The notes beneath the pieces are model-generated. The model saw only the letters and a program-made list of their open reading frames with translations, had not been told where the DNA came from and did no database searches. A DNA stretch of 64,000 nucleotides from Pseudotabrizicola algicola (GTDB taxonomy: Bacteria > Pseudomonadota > Alphaproteobacteria > Rhodobacterales > Rhodobacteraceae): contig NZ_JAAIKE010000003.1 in the NCBI RefSeq assembly GCF_010915705.1, forward strand, positions 1 through 64,000, in the 5' to 3' direction. The position numbers and the translations under genes are program-made. Position 1 is the stretch's first letter. Every line of letters begins with the position of its first letter. Below, one piece after another: positions 60,001 to 64,000 of the stretch.

Positions 60001-63000
60001 CCGGCATCTCCGACACATGGGATGTGGTGCTGACGCGCGCCCCCGCGCCGGGCGAGGTTGTGACTGTCACCCTGTCGGGTGGCGGCTCTGATCTGCTGTT
60101 CAGCGACACCGTGCTGGTGTTCGACGCCTCCAACTGGAACGTCGCCCGGACCGTGACGGTGTCTGCCCCGCTCGACGGGATCGCGGAAAACCAGGAACGC
60201 ATTACCGTCACCCATTCGGTCAGCAGCACCGGCGGCCGCTTTGCCGCCGTGGCTGACGCCACGATCGATGTGACGGTAATCGACGGCGATACCGCCGGTG
60301 TTCTGGTGCGCGAAACCGGTGGGCGGACTCTGGTCGTCGACCAGCCGGGCAGCACCGACGATTATCTGGTGCGCCTCACCAAGGCTCCGACCGATGCGGT
60401 GACCGTGACCATTTTTGACGATGGCCAGACCCGAGTTGTCCCGTCGGACCGCGTGTCGCTGGTGACACTGGCGCAGGCGACGACTGCGGTGCAGTTCGTG
60501 CGTGTCGTCGACGGGCCGGACATGCTGGTCCGCACCGCGGGCGACTGGCGGGCTGACGGCTTTGCCGCGGGCCAGACGGTGCGCGTGGCCGGGTCGGCCA
60601 GCAACAATGGCGACCTGAGGATCGGCAGCATCTCGGATGATGGCCGGACCCTGACCCTTGCCGGAGGCGGCAGCGTGGTGTCGGAAGCCGCGCTGTCGGT
60701 GACCCTGACAGTCGAGGCGGCGCAGATCACCTTTGATGCAACCAACTGGTGGCTGGATGTGGCGGTCACGCTTGAAGCTGACCCAGACTTCGTGCCGACA
60801 GTTGCCAGTTACGTGACCAAGACCTTCCCGGTCGAGCCACATATCGCGGGCAAGGTCCGTGGCCCGCTGCTGATCGATGGCGGCCCGACCGAGGATCGCA
60901 CGATCCTTGCGGCCGTCATGCTGCCGACCGAACGCGACCCGGGGCCCTTTGCGCTGGACATCGTGACGGACGAGACGGTGCAGGATGACCGTGTGGTGAT
61001 CCACAACGATACCGACGTCACCGGCGCCCCCGGCTGGATGCGCAACACCACCCTGCCGGATGGCAGCGGCGCGCTGCTGGTCAACGGGCTGAACATGGGC
61101 ACCGGCACTGTCACCTTCGACGAAGGCGACGACACCACCGGCCCGGTCCTCGTGACCTATCCACAGGGCATTGCGATGCGCGGGGTCGAACTGATCGAGG
61201 TTCTGCTCGGGCGCGGCAACGACCACTTCACCGTGGAAGACACCAACCGCTATTCCGACAACCTGATCGCGCCTGCGGTGACCGCGATCCACGGTGGCGC
61301 GGGGTCTGACACCATTATCGTGACCGGCGGTGCGGGGCCGGAGTCCATCCTTGTCATCTACGGCGACACCGATGCCGAAGGGCGGCGCTACAGCTACACC
61401 GGCGGTGTGCCGAACGGCGCGGCGCTGACCTTTGACGCGGTGGGCAACCCCGGCGCTCAAGGCGACCTGATCGACGCGTCGGCATTGGTGTTCGCAACAC
61501 CCGGCAGCTTCGGTCTGGTCATCCATGGCGGCGCTGGCAATGACACCATCCACGGCAGCCAAGGTGCCGACCACATCGCAGGCGGGTCGGGGAACGACAT
61601 CATCTTTGGAGGGGCAGGCGCCGACCATATCTATGGCGACGCCGGCTTTGTCGTCGATCTTTATGCCCGCCACCTTGCTGTGCTCGACACCCCCGATCCG
61701 GCTCCGCTGCACAGAAGTGCCGATACGCGGATGCCGGGCAATGACAGCATCAACGGCGGGGCGGGCGATGATATCATCATCGCCGACCTAGGCCGCATCG
61801 ACCAGATCGCGGGCACCATGCGGCTGGCGACAACCGGCCTTGTCACGCGGGTGACCAGCACCAACCCCGGCCTCGGTGGGGCCGATGTGGTGATTGGCGG
61901 GCCGGGCAACGACATCATCATCGGCGGCTTTGGTGCCGACCGGATCACTGCCGCTTCCGGCAACAACATCATCCTTGGCGACAACGGGCAGGTGGTCTTC
62001 GCTGTCTCGAATGCAGGTCAGGGCCGCATCGCGGTGATCGAAACGCTTGACCCGGCCACGGGTGGCGCGGACATCATCCAGACCGGCTCGGGCGATGACG
62101 TCGTGCTGGGCGGTGCAGGCGCGGACCGCATCACGATCACCGGGGGTGACAACGTGGTGCTGGGCGATAACGGCGCAGTTGTCGCCCACGCGCAGGGCAG
62201 CCAGCAGATCGCCGGACTGTCGATGATTATTGGCGAGGTGCGGACAACCGCCCCGACTGTCGGCGGTGCGGATGTGATCGTCACCGGCGCGGGCCGCGAT
62301 ATCGTGCTTGGCGGGGCAGGGGGTGACATGATCACGACCGGCACCGACAGCGCGCTGCAAGGCAGCAACATCGTGCTGGGCGATCACGGGTTCATCCGCT
62401 GGATAAATCCTGTCACCGCGGCAGCCGCGGCCTTGCCGCAGTTGATCCGCAGCACCGATCCGCTTGACGGGGGCGCAGACCTGATCTTGTCCGGCGCGGC
62501 CAACGATCTGCTGATCGGCGGTACGGGCGGCGACACGATCTATGGCGGGGCGGGGAACGACCTTGTCATGGGGGACCATGCCCATGTCTTCGGGTCCATC
62601 GACCTTGCAGCCCTTCCGCTGACGGTCGGGGCCATGCCCTTCGATGTGCGCTCGCTGCACACCGGCGCCGGGTTCGGAGCAGGGAATGACTGGATCTATG
62701 GCGGCGCGGGCGACGATCTGATCCTCGGGCAGCAGGGCGATGACGTGATCTTCGGCGGCGACGGCGATGATGACCTGATCGGCGGCCACAACGTCGAGAC
62801 GGACGAAGGCGGTGGCCTTGCCGTCGACGGCAGCGATGCGATCGACGGCGGACGCGGCAATGATGTCATTCTCGGCGACTCGGGCCGCATCTACCGTTCG
62901 GGTTCGCAAGCGGATATCCGCATGCGGGTGCTTTCGGGCAGCACGATCTATGGCACCACGCCCGGCGTCGACGACGGGCAGGCGCTGGTGACATCGACGG

Positions 63001-64000
63001 CGCAACCCAACCCGGACGGTGCGGTGCAGCGGCTGATCACCCTGTTCCACCACTTCGTGTCGTCCAACCCGCAGCAGTGGGACGATGACTACATCGCCGG
63101 GGGCGCAGGTCACGATATGATCTTCGGCCAGATGGGTGATGATACGGTGCAGGGCGATGGCTCGATCGACCTTGATCTCAACGGCATTCCGGATCACCTC
63201 GAAGCGGCGGGCGTGCGCGCCTACCGCGATGCAGCCGGACTTCTGGTGATGCGCGGCTCTGTCGACGACTGGGCTGGCGTTGGGACGGATGGCCACGATT
63301 ACATCGAGGGGAATGGCGGGAACGACGTGATCTTCGGCAACCTTGGCCAGGATGACATCGTCGGCGGGTCGTCGACCATGTTCGCCGGACTGACCGGTCC
63401 TGCCTCGATGCGCCCCGATGGGTCTGACATGCTGTTTGGCGGGTCGGGCACAGCGATCGGGCGCAACGATATGGGCGGGTCCGGACCGGATGCCCATGGC
63501 CGGGATGCTGACGTGATCGCCGGTGACAATGGCGACATCGTGCGGCTCGTCGGGATCAACGGAGTTTTCTCGGGCGGTTACCTGACCTTCAACTACGACA
63601 ATTACGGTGGCGAACGTATCGTGCCGCGCGCGGTCATCCTGCGCGACTATACCGAAGGCGGGCCGGATTTCAGCGCCGCTGCGCTGAACGACGCCGGCGC
63701 CGGAGACGAGATCCACGGCGAAAGAGGTGACGACTCGCTCTATGGCATGACCGGTAATGATATCCTCTATGGCGACGCCCAGAACGACGATCTGATTGGC
63801 GGTTGGGGCCACGACATCCTGTTCGGCGGCACCGGCAATGACGGTGCCATCGGGGACGATGGCCGGATCATGACCAGCCGCAACTCGACCCAGTATGGCG
63901 AGGCGCTGCATGGCATCGCCGCGCTTGGTGCTGTGAACGTCCTGATCACCGGACCCAACAACTTCAACTTCCGCTATGTGATCGATGTCGACCAGCAGCT
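36093..64000 (+). CDS. Giant LEPR-XLL/RTX-type surface or secreted protein, right end outside window
   Basis: One frame is open from the ATG at 36093 to the window end, more than 9,300 codons with no stop. Frame phase was checked by translation at several points up to 63960. The N-terminus is very basic, followed by a LEPR-XLL-like motif (residues 50-64, LDPMEQRILLNADVL). The region from about 37100 to 51500 is beta-helix-like with many degenerate units of the form AVAVSGAGAYAENVI and ITGSDVTAVGDVVVEAEN. Further parts are FHA-like repeats (52000-57900), RTX-like and Calx-beta-like units (58100-60800), and RTX calcium repeats to the edge. No classical signal peptide is seen; type I secretion is inferred from the RTX repeats. 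The upstream AGG is weak. The likely role is adhesion, matrix or cell-surface cover. Confidence 0.88.
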   Translation, partial: MSPVSVSPGSGTLPHLPRNRHDRRRARSIERRSGFKRVGTREDVARHLQLDPMEQRILLNADVLAFDLAATFSDQRDRDLLVQLYTETQQAAEGETQVRQVQILDASNRRILAFGDLSEISAISISGNAGANNVIFDARSFGPDSTISLSFDGRRGTDRLTFLTDNDVTWTVNAANAGSATDGFATVNFSRVEWLEGDAGNQDEFHVTATGRLSGGIDGGAGGFDTLVLGEGTYKSVRYNTIDEHSGVILRNANALYFTGLEPIIDNTVTANRIVDISPSVSTPTTALLTTGSTLDFLLSGPAFESLEFRAPTTSLTILSSAPTADVSLTIAGFSQNFRGNLTVQTENISVASGVQIGTAAGRVGNVTLAAADVSNLGSVGLSAMLGIVDVQSTVQVAGSIFSSGVVALTAAATRIGDAAGVIPAPGAPASALQLPRLTALAALSGTAVIDAAAFLLEAATHLEIDIDASDSAFTGLMQTVFARSSTQALVSSGANVRVGTGTAPGETASAVVRAADTTNIRVDLTTNDTALTSGLAAAGRLLDDYGLSFAVVDVTRNTQALVQGSVFGRAGSGALAVEALNDGVIVNRVNSGLVGVTYINATDDVRASVSGSTVQGAALSLLAQNTSRYESAAKVAINTVSGETIARLSGGSASVGALSVRAVDSTLLSATSSDFAAALDSFLGIDLGIAVAVNQMDKDVTAEISGTVVSATGAVGVEAENEQVLLSSAEAMVLLYGLADLNTYRLGVGGAISSNEMMGSTVAAITGGANVTAGGAITVDATNAALMDSRTVATTTASGGDNLAVGVAVAFNLVGFDVDNIFLLGIDTLLGLGLGATERPSEARAHVTGAVLSAGGAIAVAATNRSLMNATVSNVTKSDALGGFTNDASGKAFAFIFASNKVSSKTTAEIIDGPSADAISAGGTVRVEAKDESGIWANTKLLNSSVTTNDGGATQIDTALGILAPARFRTDGATVTNASGQTVAASQTISFGDRIGLAPGYEATGDADGVAGTVYRFMGGSPTVLDLTQVDFTNLDFWKPVLETEIVPTGISLTDGGSVGVGGLAVRNEVGSHTVARIADIDVTAAGDVIVKALQALTLEANSEVSVESSGGSSIDGEGDSIAVGGAIAVNTANASALAEIARGADVTSSAGKVTVDAQNTAKVTADLSAMMVSAGDTVGVLLAFNTLGYAPTNLLFQTLDALIGTDIGPKTPSDTTARIIDSDVAGQEGVEVSAVNKASLFATVNTDVSAFSEAVQGAAAKTGQGILSSNMLAGAARAYIDDTDTTASDHQVLSGSGSVTVNADDVVLLNSETRLATGAKRNNDAGVGFVNSFAQTLLDSYQYTTKSGTKTLNFGDKVYVASDYSGASAGKVFQYMGAGPTPVNLGTVNFDTAQALDFWKEVDETNVIPDAIGKMLVKGMGMDNGSAKAYSVVITRNEAEGGAIAFIDDYTVTGRTGVSVSAREAATLTALESSTVNAANSYGGIMATNELNSRAAASITDSTVRAAAGDVTVQAFNLAVLDATTVTKMSGSAETVGVLIAFNSVGFDGSNLAFQLVDALLGSDYLIEKDPVGAVAYIEDSDVSAGGAVAVVAEAREVLTELTAVDAQLLDDIGDVSDDEDDIADDAAAIALLEDEFAAAGIEFEGSLSVETIALQNLWYVTDSSGRVWQVRAAPGSGALEVARVNLLDATVGNESNSVAKNDRALFDAVVEGDKKGNEGKELKDLKYGATGAAGGGVLATNRMASETKAWISNRTADHTSEQTVSGLRAGTRVQVGSDVYEYIGPDLLRVTEFDYTSRFAVPQLETGDRIRLHAAMGGYAEGTILEWSGANRTDASISALLASNPAQFSVVNPALAINLSNASQSYATSANWALRTPNMPAGVVTAGNGVTVRADDSANIRAATSLEVSAIVENNMNAFRDIAAQVIESSYSYTTKSGTQFLNTGDLVRIATDGPAGFQGKVFRYLGLGGLVNLGGLDAAALQSIAWQDTSGNTTIADAFPNFGNLANSDSRAIGGIIVTNDVRGLATARVENVAITATGGDISISAAEAATLIAGLSSTVTSSGGSAWGSGVSLAVNAQIATNMVQASATTQVRNATLLAEAGDIVVRADNSAVLDSKVLSTTNTGDTGVGVTLAFNTLGWKASNLLFNIIDSILADPLISEALNGENPAQAKATVENTRLEAAESIEVEAQSLELLNATVSNATVSAAGALKDASGKSVGVVLASNKVSGRATAEIVNAGQVVIAGGDVSVRAEDNILLHANSKIVSESTTSNDGGAAVLQQGINSAIPVDWVARPGAIQQVDVKFGHRVRLAPDFDGDGDAGSIYVFMGADALGAGMDINAQDYTNTDLWKLATESQLVPTGYNVTDSDSIGVGTMLVYNDLRSQVLAQIVNTPVTTTDGDITVTAVENATMNALVDAATSSSGGSVQGTGTSVAVGAIIATNLMLGGATARVIDSTLTAGEQAASGKGNITVAARNTADMLADNTALVATGDTGVGVFLAFNSVGWQPSNILFNTIDALLGDPLISGAFNGETPVNADAYVLNSTLAAAGQVTVNAENDGTISATTSNQTTSAASAFTDASGTAVGAVVAMNKLSGAARAYIDVAQHRSTDGQVRVATGDRVLAANGTVYQRTGGGGILNLAAQNYSGAGWTAVQGTSGYVNSVNAGRGVAVTARDVNKIDAENLNEVVTTVKNDGGLSIVLSTLNTLANDYAYTTKSGEQRNLLTGEKVLIASDYDPDRGEIGAMYIYVGAPRTGTPVDLGTIDYATSADWLKIDPLDFASMLPPGINLNVSDSDATAGGGMVALNDVRGRVEARVNDADVTSRTGDIIVRAVEQAEIDVSNIGTVKADGGSFFSGKGTTLAVNALIATNLVQARATATVEGSSLDADAGNVAVTAENLARIHSTIDMETIAEGGGSSIGIGVTLAFNSIGTASQNFLFNTVDALFGLLPAQEIPSEARARITGSDVEASGTITVDARSDMDLHAQILNAALATSVSLDDNTSVSVAPIVALNRGSSGAYAEIRNAGNVTAGGAIGVTAADTSRILAEVVSAAASLSVGTGKALSVAVATTFARNTLRSVVDAGIHATGTLVNPLTAGGGLTVSALRQASIEATSAAVAASLSVSASGGRSIGVSVGGAVAVNRIFGAADASIEGSVVRAGAVTVDARSTDLLDAKVVAVAASASVSLGGDSTAVAVGVSVADNLIGWQDAPVSASFTNTQTATLTNGTIVRAVEGAHSGRSFRYIGQTQTQPTDLSVADFGDTQAWQQVGLSREGMLTSAHIDNSSILAPASGAPDVVVQALTEQRIVATVLAGAVALAAGKGGVSFGGAGAFARNRIASDTTASITGQGPAALTVNSARIEAFDRSSIDALTGAASVAGQIGGGSAATSISLGVGIALNEISNLATAHITNATLAATGTGTGGGTGGTPTPSSVHVGAYVAGGVRLQINSPTVTAAQLDDAAEEAMLEGPNRTVIRDSADLIGDVNILNTLRGLLNGQLGAAEQITGQLKLSKSRFGAWVAVTEDGRSFNLRFEGGRLVAERASINSIAFAASIGASFSPQSAVAVSGAGAYAENVITGGAVARITGSDVTAVGDVVVEAENQSTINAAVVAASLALSVSGSTGVGVSIGVAIARNFIGQTRTGAPDAMLVQAYTSNSRVVSSGGGLSITADAAQDITSLTFAGSAAIAAGSTGVAVSGSGVWNENAVNVNVLAAIDGALPSAPGLNVDASLITVSARNASEITALAGAASIGVALGSTGIAVSVGLGLAQNRIGGAVEARVLNANGGVRARNGGISVAAEDAAKISVLSAAASLAAGFGSTGVAISGAGAEATNRINTTTRAHVTGSDLRAPAGAVTVEADATGEIRALVLAASAAIAAGSTGVGASIGVAVARNLIGYQQTNVAAVNTTEQSVDGLTKNVTTVRILEGARKGDVYRYIGDTVGLSDNDGRAYALNSQDYSDVNAWRLINLGESRAVIAAEIVGSTVTAQGAVTVDARAAQSIKAATVAGSVAIAAGSVGVAVSGSGAGIENRIATNVTARIAGPGTTTAHHVVVNADDISTIDAVAAAFSISAAFGATGISVAVGVSIAINEIVNNVVAAIDPGATVTTIGTNERGAGVTVSASTPELPLSGGPAPIVLTGLSAANLNDAAAVDTDEDGNPIAADVTGDRNILNNLRSRMIAAGLTVVGDLRISVVREGQAWTVIDAEGTAFALQRNGDNYAVQRAGINALSAAAAIGAGFGSLGLGVAGAGAIALNSIRTNVTARADGATIVTNGGGNVVIDARSATQISAAVLSVSLAVGAGAVGIGVGIGVSVAMNFIGRDLTGTIITDSGKVSAFARNTSILSGGALVVEANSAQSIRAITVAGAVALAAGKVGVGISGAGVYAENRINATTEAFIQGGSTTVSATSVTVLANDVSSIDAVGGAVAIAFAAGAVGVGVSVGVAIGQNTITSTVRSEILGVTNFVEARIGHVEVRAANAAVINSITAAASVAIGFGVAGISFAGAGAFARNIVETVTVAAITTSTVRTLGPTGDVIVRATGDARINALIIAASAAIGGGAVGVGVSIGVSVAENRVGNGPGKGVFARITGSTVTAGRDVIVDARMDRAQIDATVVALSVALAGGAVAVSGAGAGADAKNTLGYAVIAEIAGSTVNAADDRVIVDAYDTSVISSYVGAAAIAGSVGAFGGSASVAVSLSENRVSNDVVARITGSSVSARDVSVTAQDTSTITAAAEAAAVAVSLSIGVTVSGSGARTVASNTNRVSAEVSGSGLGNFINLTGSLRVSATATPSLTASTGVASVSLGLASLAAGGGVVQVTATPVVDAYVRNVRVVADEVSVTARGQVHGRGIAYGMSVSTGLSMGANVVNVTTSPVINAGVGGSSSSFTVRNLDVTARTERNAGRLTGDAYAASSAGGLLLGATSTRATVTNNETVQARLLSGANISSSGLVNVSAVGRIAQKADANSAAVGLIGAGSSVAIAQSNATVRAVVDENVVLTGNRLAVTANGEASNIADTTAGSGGLVAGAGATPTSTTRAQIVALIADGAIVTLNGPAGRLDMGASHVARPNTLVKTEGYGLIAGTGAEANTLVDADVITRIGSEDNDTQGATVTARDIALTATNTVDKPAVAGKNLDGDAGGLASGASATSTITIDLLTLVDFDNGSTVTVTDSAGKVFARAFNDIRAVDEVALFTAGAVSGAGAFVTLNANNLVARVDVGTGARVRSAGTVEFEAMGTNNISLQSYSETYGLGTVALGYAKANLRPDNIINIAGTVLGERDVFLSAGTDKDLRIPVNSIKARVDNFAGSLIPISSLETEAIYQVDNTIRVMAGGLLESYANINLFAEQSGLANLDAVAKATNWISSVTNAIDSLLGGNNTKIGAGKGLATAYADVINDGTIRTGAQRVKTLTVTYDPATNTFYSSGTGNIGWSVSDQELQSSRFTQYEEARENRNRYAIRKDGAFVNPDLVAFYDAQMARLLDEMLANGEAHIVAGVVVPLLNEVVVLTVDPVTAQAGRVIVVADQMAGAGTYDTPRDARIEITNQTHAFLVINGAEIPETNGGILFNGTDISVQSDPLGKILELNQSAVTRDNGQTVLPPVALRVPTLTFSPQTLLTNDGRPEITIRNDFNIVLGALSGGILTTPIWPDIFVRGNVLNLGGNILFDNNSAYGGSTGDFISTAEVNGQTVTIRTGGTAIIAPPAADGTIVHVAGEPYSQWKTAALTGAGATDAGMLDAERLGQAAIDAFLALQPTTPSIYARRVIIDSEFVNVNGIIQSGKQDYHVTLGNSVRDQIIALRNAGATRITALTTDNPDFQIFYDPTGNNGQGRVIVTELRPAGGYVDITGHVMNTRNGKIIVNGGYPDIRITNSMVFATGGQPELVVQRMDASQRGEGLLIIKDKAKAPVGLVGAQVPHTVIYTVGDNGVVTRSVNGVSGALAGRTDTYNPQTGYRYGWTLAQAIRTTLIEEWRESDWLGIDAFAPDSRSPDKTTVLPFPGVLLPDSNYFYLDATKVGDTYTYNRTSVTNNVDGPNRTGYKTWSSWYGTNHTWFQYTTITDTTTFVTHTIKADRPIGVEFIGHATGRVTINGGAANVVVDQAIQNPTGHTAISTTGTIRTTTGAINGVIGGRTISITAGGDIGSGLDPVRVDLSNLVTTSNRLDATSSGGAVHLREVFGTMTVGTITAGGGRDVSLTSHSGILRASGAHLITGGAITLTAQAGNIGTLADKIRLDTGTTARDVLRAYAEAGEVHVSETAGNLRVFEILAGGAVSVQVVAGNLVDANTTEVRDERAVSELRAGVWSDLSLTDFEDGVFTGRATAKVQDAIITLETAKTAEYRAYWTVRTQEAELRKIYLRALNPTLPEANRLTEAQIEADAANRHLIFRPGSTTYDANALLSVSEDEIEFYRLQGIELGLTGAALTTYVNTTVQTLRTSRTVQFRALDAVWGANPGSDGNVDTFDATYVVALSAEERAAIEGSIKIWTESELINAIGAGLLAPITDTDLSIEDPNIVGTSVTLDVSGSIGQTGGQVYIPIQPGVSLTDEQRLIIGSAERDDIFYLTTERFGATVNFDAAAGTITRTSGVWSADLIGQVIQVEGNSANATEEGPFFTVLNVIGSTIYIDQDRVPLTQSEAGVAVFVSGLALSPRGVEVPAVVTVSGGNTITRTDGGDFADFRAGMKLILRGVTLSGNDASSLFTIQSVNGASIVLAGAPGLLAETAASVTLAHYVELAALQVQLREDFDLIASGTLNIVAGADSFIGSESPLALGQATVTGDLRIRAQGNITNATGSSATNVVSDNLLLEAGSGAIGGAGSANRIYVNLSPDATLTARSGGSIFVTERQGNMNVATIYSQSGDVDLVAQGSILDALNTAFVNIEANSITLTAQTGTIGVDGNALDIEARGDTGATLGLVTATAEGSIVLAEQFGDMNIRNVLSRSGDVTLEAALSILDAVDIADPTNPLSANLPTGTSQLQADVLAAGSITLIARLGYIGAFGNELDIDSRRGGSGVVNSQSRENAFIIETAGDMHINRVGVDLAGLTATAYLTAVAGGILNGAAAGASNVTGGRAFLIARDNIGTALNPIYTRIGTIQSISTTGSTYVVNDGALLVEVLDGGPGDGQFAGGEVNTTASSPITVSSNIIATSNITLLATESAAPDYDTITILSGRTVQAVAGNVTMRAGDHIVVQEGAQVRAGTDVLMTSDVDSMGSAGGDITVAGLVAAGRTIRMTSGGDDDIITVTATGELRAGLDVEMLTGGGADRVALPGRITAGRDLSIWLGTGDDRLLASGAIATGRNILVSGEDGADHIVIDEVSQFRGHALLSGGQGDDRIEVIRLVGQNRATDSLRIDGGSGSDRVFIQTHGSIGGAAVDYIIDVRDTGAPDQGADHMEISGTDDNDFFLSRADFIALLHGTNAEIRGNLASRPQTVERINYDRNINGRVVVLGHDGDDTFIADDNSAIMTLDGGRGNDSFQFGQIFGVAPVHANAAQNGIAAGDDISAVLTTRGWLSRGVSYATVAFGGEGNDTFTVYSNRAQVKLEGENGNDSFLIRAFLLDAGASSMEALTEVRAGEGDDLIQYNINAPVDIDGGAGFDRVIVLGTEADDVFVITENGVFGAGLNVRISNTEEQLVVDGLEGDDTFYVLSTAAGAVTHVIGGLGSDTVIVAGDVTDRVISSDVEGRTGGVTHQVTSGDPDYDNVFAPGISTIIADANKGAVLINQGLGGDVTPGRTVVGEGAMSDIYSVVLATAPVGGPVYVTVSANRASAADRNLAVPTMAAGTTIGFAAGGTTLSRTGGSWLSEGFEEGQTIVLAGAGDSNGRYRITSITATQITVDTAFATTETALAGALVEGLRADSVLISANGVDFADAIVLVFDETNWNQAQTITVRAVDDTAAEGSRNVVISHSVMSVDPAFDRALVENVVVEVLDNDQAGVRILPSGTATLVLEGDATTGISDTWDVVLTRAPAPGEVVTVTLSGGGSDLLFSDTVLVFDASNWNVARTVTVSAPLDGIAENQERITVTHSVSSTGGRFAAVADATIDVTVIDGDTAGVLVRETGGRTLVVDQPGSTDDYLVRLTKAPTDAVTVTIFDDGQTRVVPSDRVSLVTLAQATTAVQFVRVVDGPDMLVRTAGDWRADGFAAGQTVRVAGSASNNGDLRIGSISDDGRTLTLAGGGSVVSEAALSVTLTVEAAQITFDATNWWLDVAVTLEADPDFVPTVASYVTKTFPVEPHIAGKVRGPLLIDGGPTEDRTILAAVMLPTERDPGPFALDIVTDETVQDDRVVIHNDTDVTGAPGWMRNTTLPDGSGALLVNGLNMGTGTVTFDEGDDTTGPVLVTYPQGIAMRGVELIEVLLGRGNDHFTVEDTNRYSDNLIAPAVTAIHGGAGSDTIIVTGGAGPESILVIYGDTDAEGRRYSYTGGVPNGAALTFDAVGNPGAQGDLIDASALVFATPGSFGLVIHGGAGNDTIHGSQGADHIAGGSGNDIIFGGAGADHIYGDAGFVVDLYARHLAVLDTPDPAPLHRSADTRMPGNDSINGGAGDDIIIADLGRIDQIAGTMRLATTGLVTRVTSTNPGLGGADVVIGGPGNDIIIGGFGADRITAASGNNIILGDNGQVVFAVSNAGQGRIAVIETLDPATGGADIIQTGSGDDVVLGGAGADRITITGGDNVVLGDNGAVVAHAQGSQQIAGLSMIIGEVRTTAPTVGGADVIVTGAGRDIVLGGAGGDMITTGTDSALQGSNIVLGDHGFIRWINPVTAAAAALPQLIRSTDPLDGGADLILSGAANDLLIGGTGGDTIYGGAGNDLVMGDHAHVFGSIDLAALPLTVGAMPFDVRSLHTGAGFGAGNDWIYGGAGDDLILGQQGDDVIFGGDGDDDLIGGHNVETDEGGGLAVDGSDAIDGGRGNDVILGDSGRIYRSGSQADIRMRVLSGSTIYGTTPGVDDGQALVTSTAQPNPDGAVQRLITLFHHFVSSNPQQWDDDYIAGGAGHDMIFGQMGDDTVQGDGSIDLDLNGIPDHLEAAGVRAYRDAAGLLVMRGSVDDWAGVGTDGHDYIEGNGGNDVIFGNLGQDDIVGGSSTMFAGLTGPASMRPDGSDMLFGGSGTAIGRNDMGGSGPDAHGRDADVIAGDNGDIVRLVGINGVFSGGYLTFNYDNYGGERIVPRAVILRDYTEGGPDFSAAALNDAGAGDEIHGERGDDSLYGMTGNDILYGDAQNDDLIGGWGHDILFGGTGNDGAIGDDGRIMTSRNSTQYGEALHGIAALGAVNVLITGPNNFNFRYVIDVDQQ
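36240..36284 (+). other. LEPR-XLL-like N-terminal motif of the giant protein
   Basis: Residues 50-64 (LDPMEQRILLNADVL) resemble the LEPR-XLL motif found, as I recall, near the N-terminus of very large repetitive proteins. Glu-Gln-Arg replaces Glu-Pro-Arg. A basic stretch (about 18-46) lies before it. Confidence 0.6.
39060..48045 (+). repeat. Nine copies of an interspersed Y/W module
   Basis: A unit of about 45-65 residues has the form GDxV...G.VY.Y.G....DL.....Y....W..V. Copies lie near 39060-39230, 40126-40310, 41389-41750 (degenerate), 41893-42070, 43008-43180, 43950-44082, 44250-44445, 45780-45930 and 47881-48045. Copies 2, 4 and 7 begin with YTTKSG. Examples are GKVFQYMGAGPTPVNLG and GDVYRYIGDTVGLSDND. 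The units break up the beta-helix at irregular distances. Confidence 0.65.
46490..48815 (+). repeat. Two copies of an inserted NILNxLR module
   Basis: Copies near 46490-46760 and 48550-48815 share NILNTLRGLL or NILNNLRSRM, then GQLKLSKSRFGAWVAVTEDG or GDLRISVVREGQAWTVIDAE, then an aromatic or basic stretch, and return to the helix with INSIAFAASIGASF or INALSAAAAIGAGF. They look like the same domain inserted twice. Confidence 0.6.
59705..60790 (+). repeat. Calx-beta-like units of the giant protein
   Basis: Three stretches share FDxxNW: FDETNWNQAQTITVRAVDDT near 59766, FDASNWNVARTVTVSAPLDG near 60121 and FDATNWWLDVAVTLEADPDF near 60731. The first two are followed by an acidic stretch and a strand of the ITVTHSV type. 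This is the layout of Calx-beta-type calcium-binding or adhesive domains. Confidence 0.6.
61289..63880 (+). repeat. RTX calcium-binding nonapeptide repeats of the giant protein
   Basis: Blocks of GGxGxDxux occur, for example HGGAGNDTIHGSQGADHI, GGAGDDLILGQQGDDVIFGG and GGTGNDGAIG near 63836. Longer loops that share an ILGDNGQVVF or VLGDNGAVVA pattern lie between them. Shorter blocks begin already near 58110. The number continues beyond the window. Confidence 0.85.

Noticed and set aside
58116-61712. Long minus-strand open frame of about 1,200 codons inside the giant gene
   Set aside because: It mirrors the plus-strand coding frame of a GC-rich repetitive gene. Its translation has no recognisable domain, while the plus frame gives Calx-beta and RTX motifs throughout.

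Overview
The window looks like alphaproteobacterial DNA, most likely from the family Rhodobacteraceae. The reasons are high GC content, a TRAP transporter beside sugar-acid genes, a DUF1403/ScpB-like pair, a fused SecDF, GntR/FCD regulators and a very large RTX-type protein. No tRNA, rRNA or CRISPR array was seen. This genus-level view rests on gene content recalled from memory, not on a database search.

Region 1 (1-7966) is a mixed, partly decayed region. A broken IS3-type element cuts off an AmiC-like ligand-sensor gene. Next comes an aldonate or sugar-acid operon on the minus strand (dctP, dctQ, dctM, galactonate-dehydratase-like gene), with a divergent GntR regulator. dctP carries an in-frame TAG directly after its signal peptide. 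Remains of an IS21 istA gene, a DUF1403 gene and a ScpB-like gene follow.

Region 2 (8005-20795) is a carbohydrate locus. A MATE transporter, a second GntR regulator and a glucarate-dehydratase-type enzyme lie on the minus strand. On the plus strand is a complete set resembling alginate-oligosaccharide use: an AlgS/AlgM1/AlgM2/AlgQ-type ABC importer, a PL15-type exo-oligoalginate lyase, KdgF, an SDR that probably reduces DEH to KDG, and an RraA-fold protein. Two identical 14-bp sites 20 bp apart sit between the two arms and are the likely operators. An intact IS3-family element (20801-22057) closes the locus.

Region 3 (22109-26634) is core-like: a SecDF fusion, a small anchored protein, a CaCA-type Na/Ca exchanger and a small membrane protein.

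Region 4 (26988-32455) is probably a small ECF-sigma regulon. It holds an RTX protein, a secreted subtilisin-like protease with a poly-Asp tract, an ECF sigma factor with its membrane anti-sigma factor, an unknown protein, and a secreted Ser/Asn-repeat protein. All four promoter regions (sigma operon, protease, RTX gene, Ser/Asn gene) carry CGGAATA followed 16-17 bases after GGAAT by CGTT. I consider this the most useful new observation in the window.

Region 5 (32797-64000) starts with scars (a fadB-like fragment and an IS3 tail), an orphan HlyD-type adaptor and a coupled methyltransferase/P-loop kinase pair. From 36093 one reading frame stays open to the window edge, giving more than 9,300 codons of a giant surface or secreted protein. 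It has a LEPR-XLL-like N-terminus, a long beta-helix-like repeat region with nine copies of an interspersed Y/W module, Calx-beta-like units, and RTX calcium-binding repeats at the visible end.
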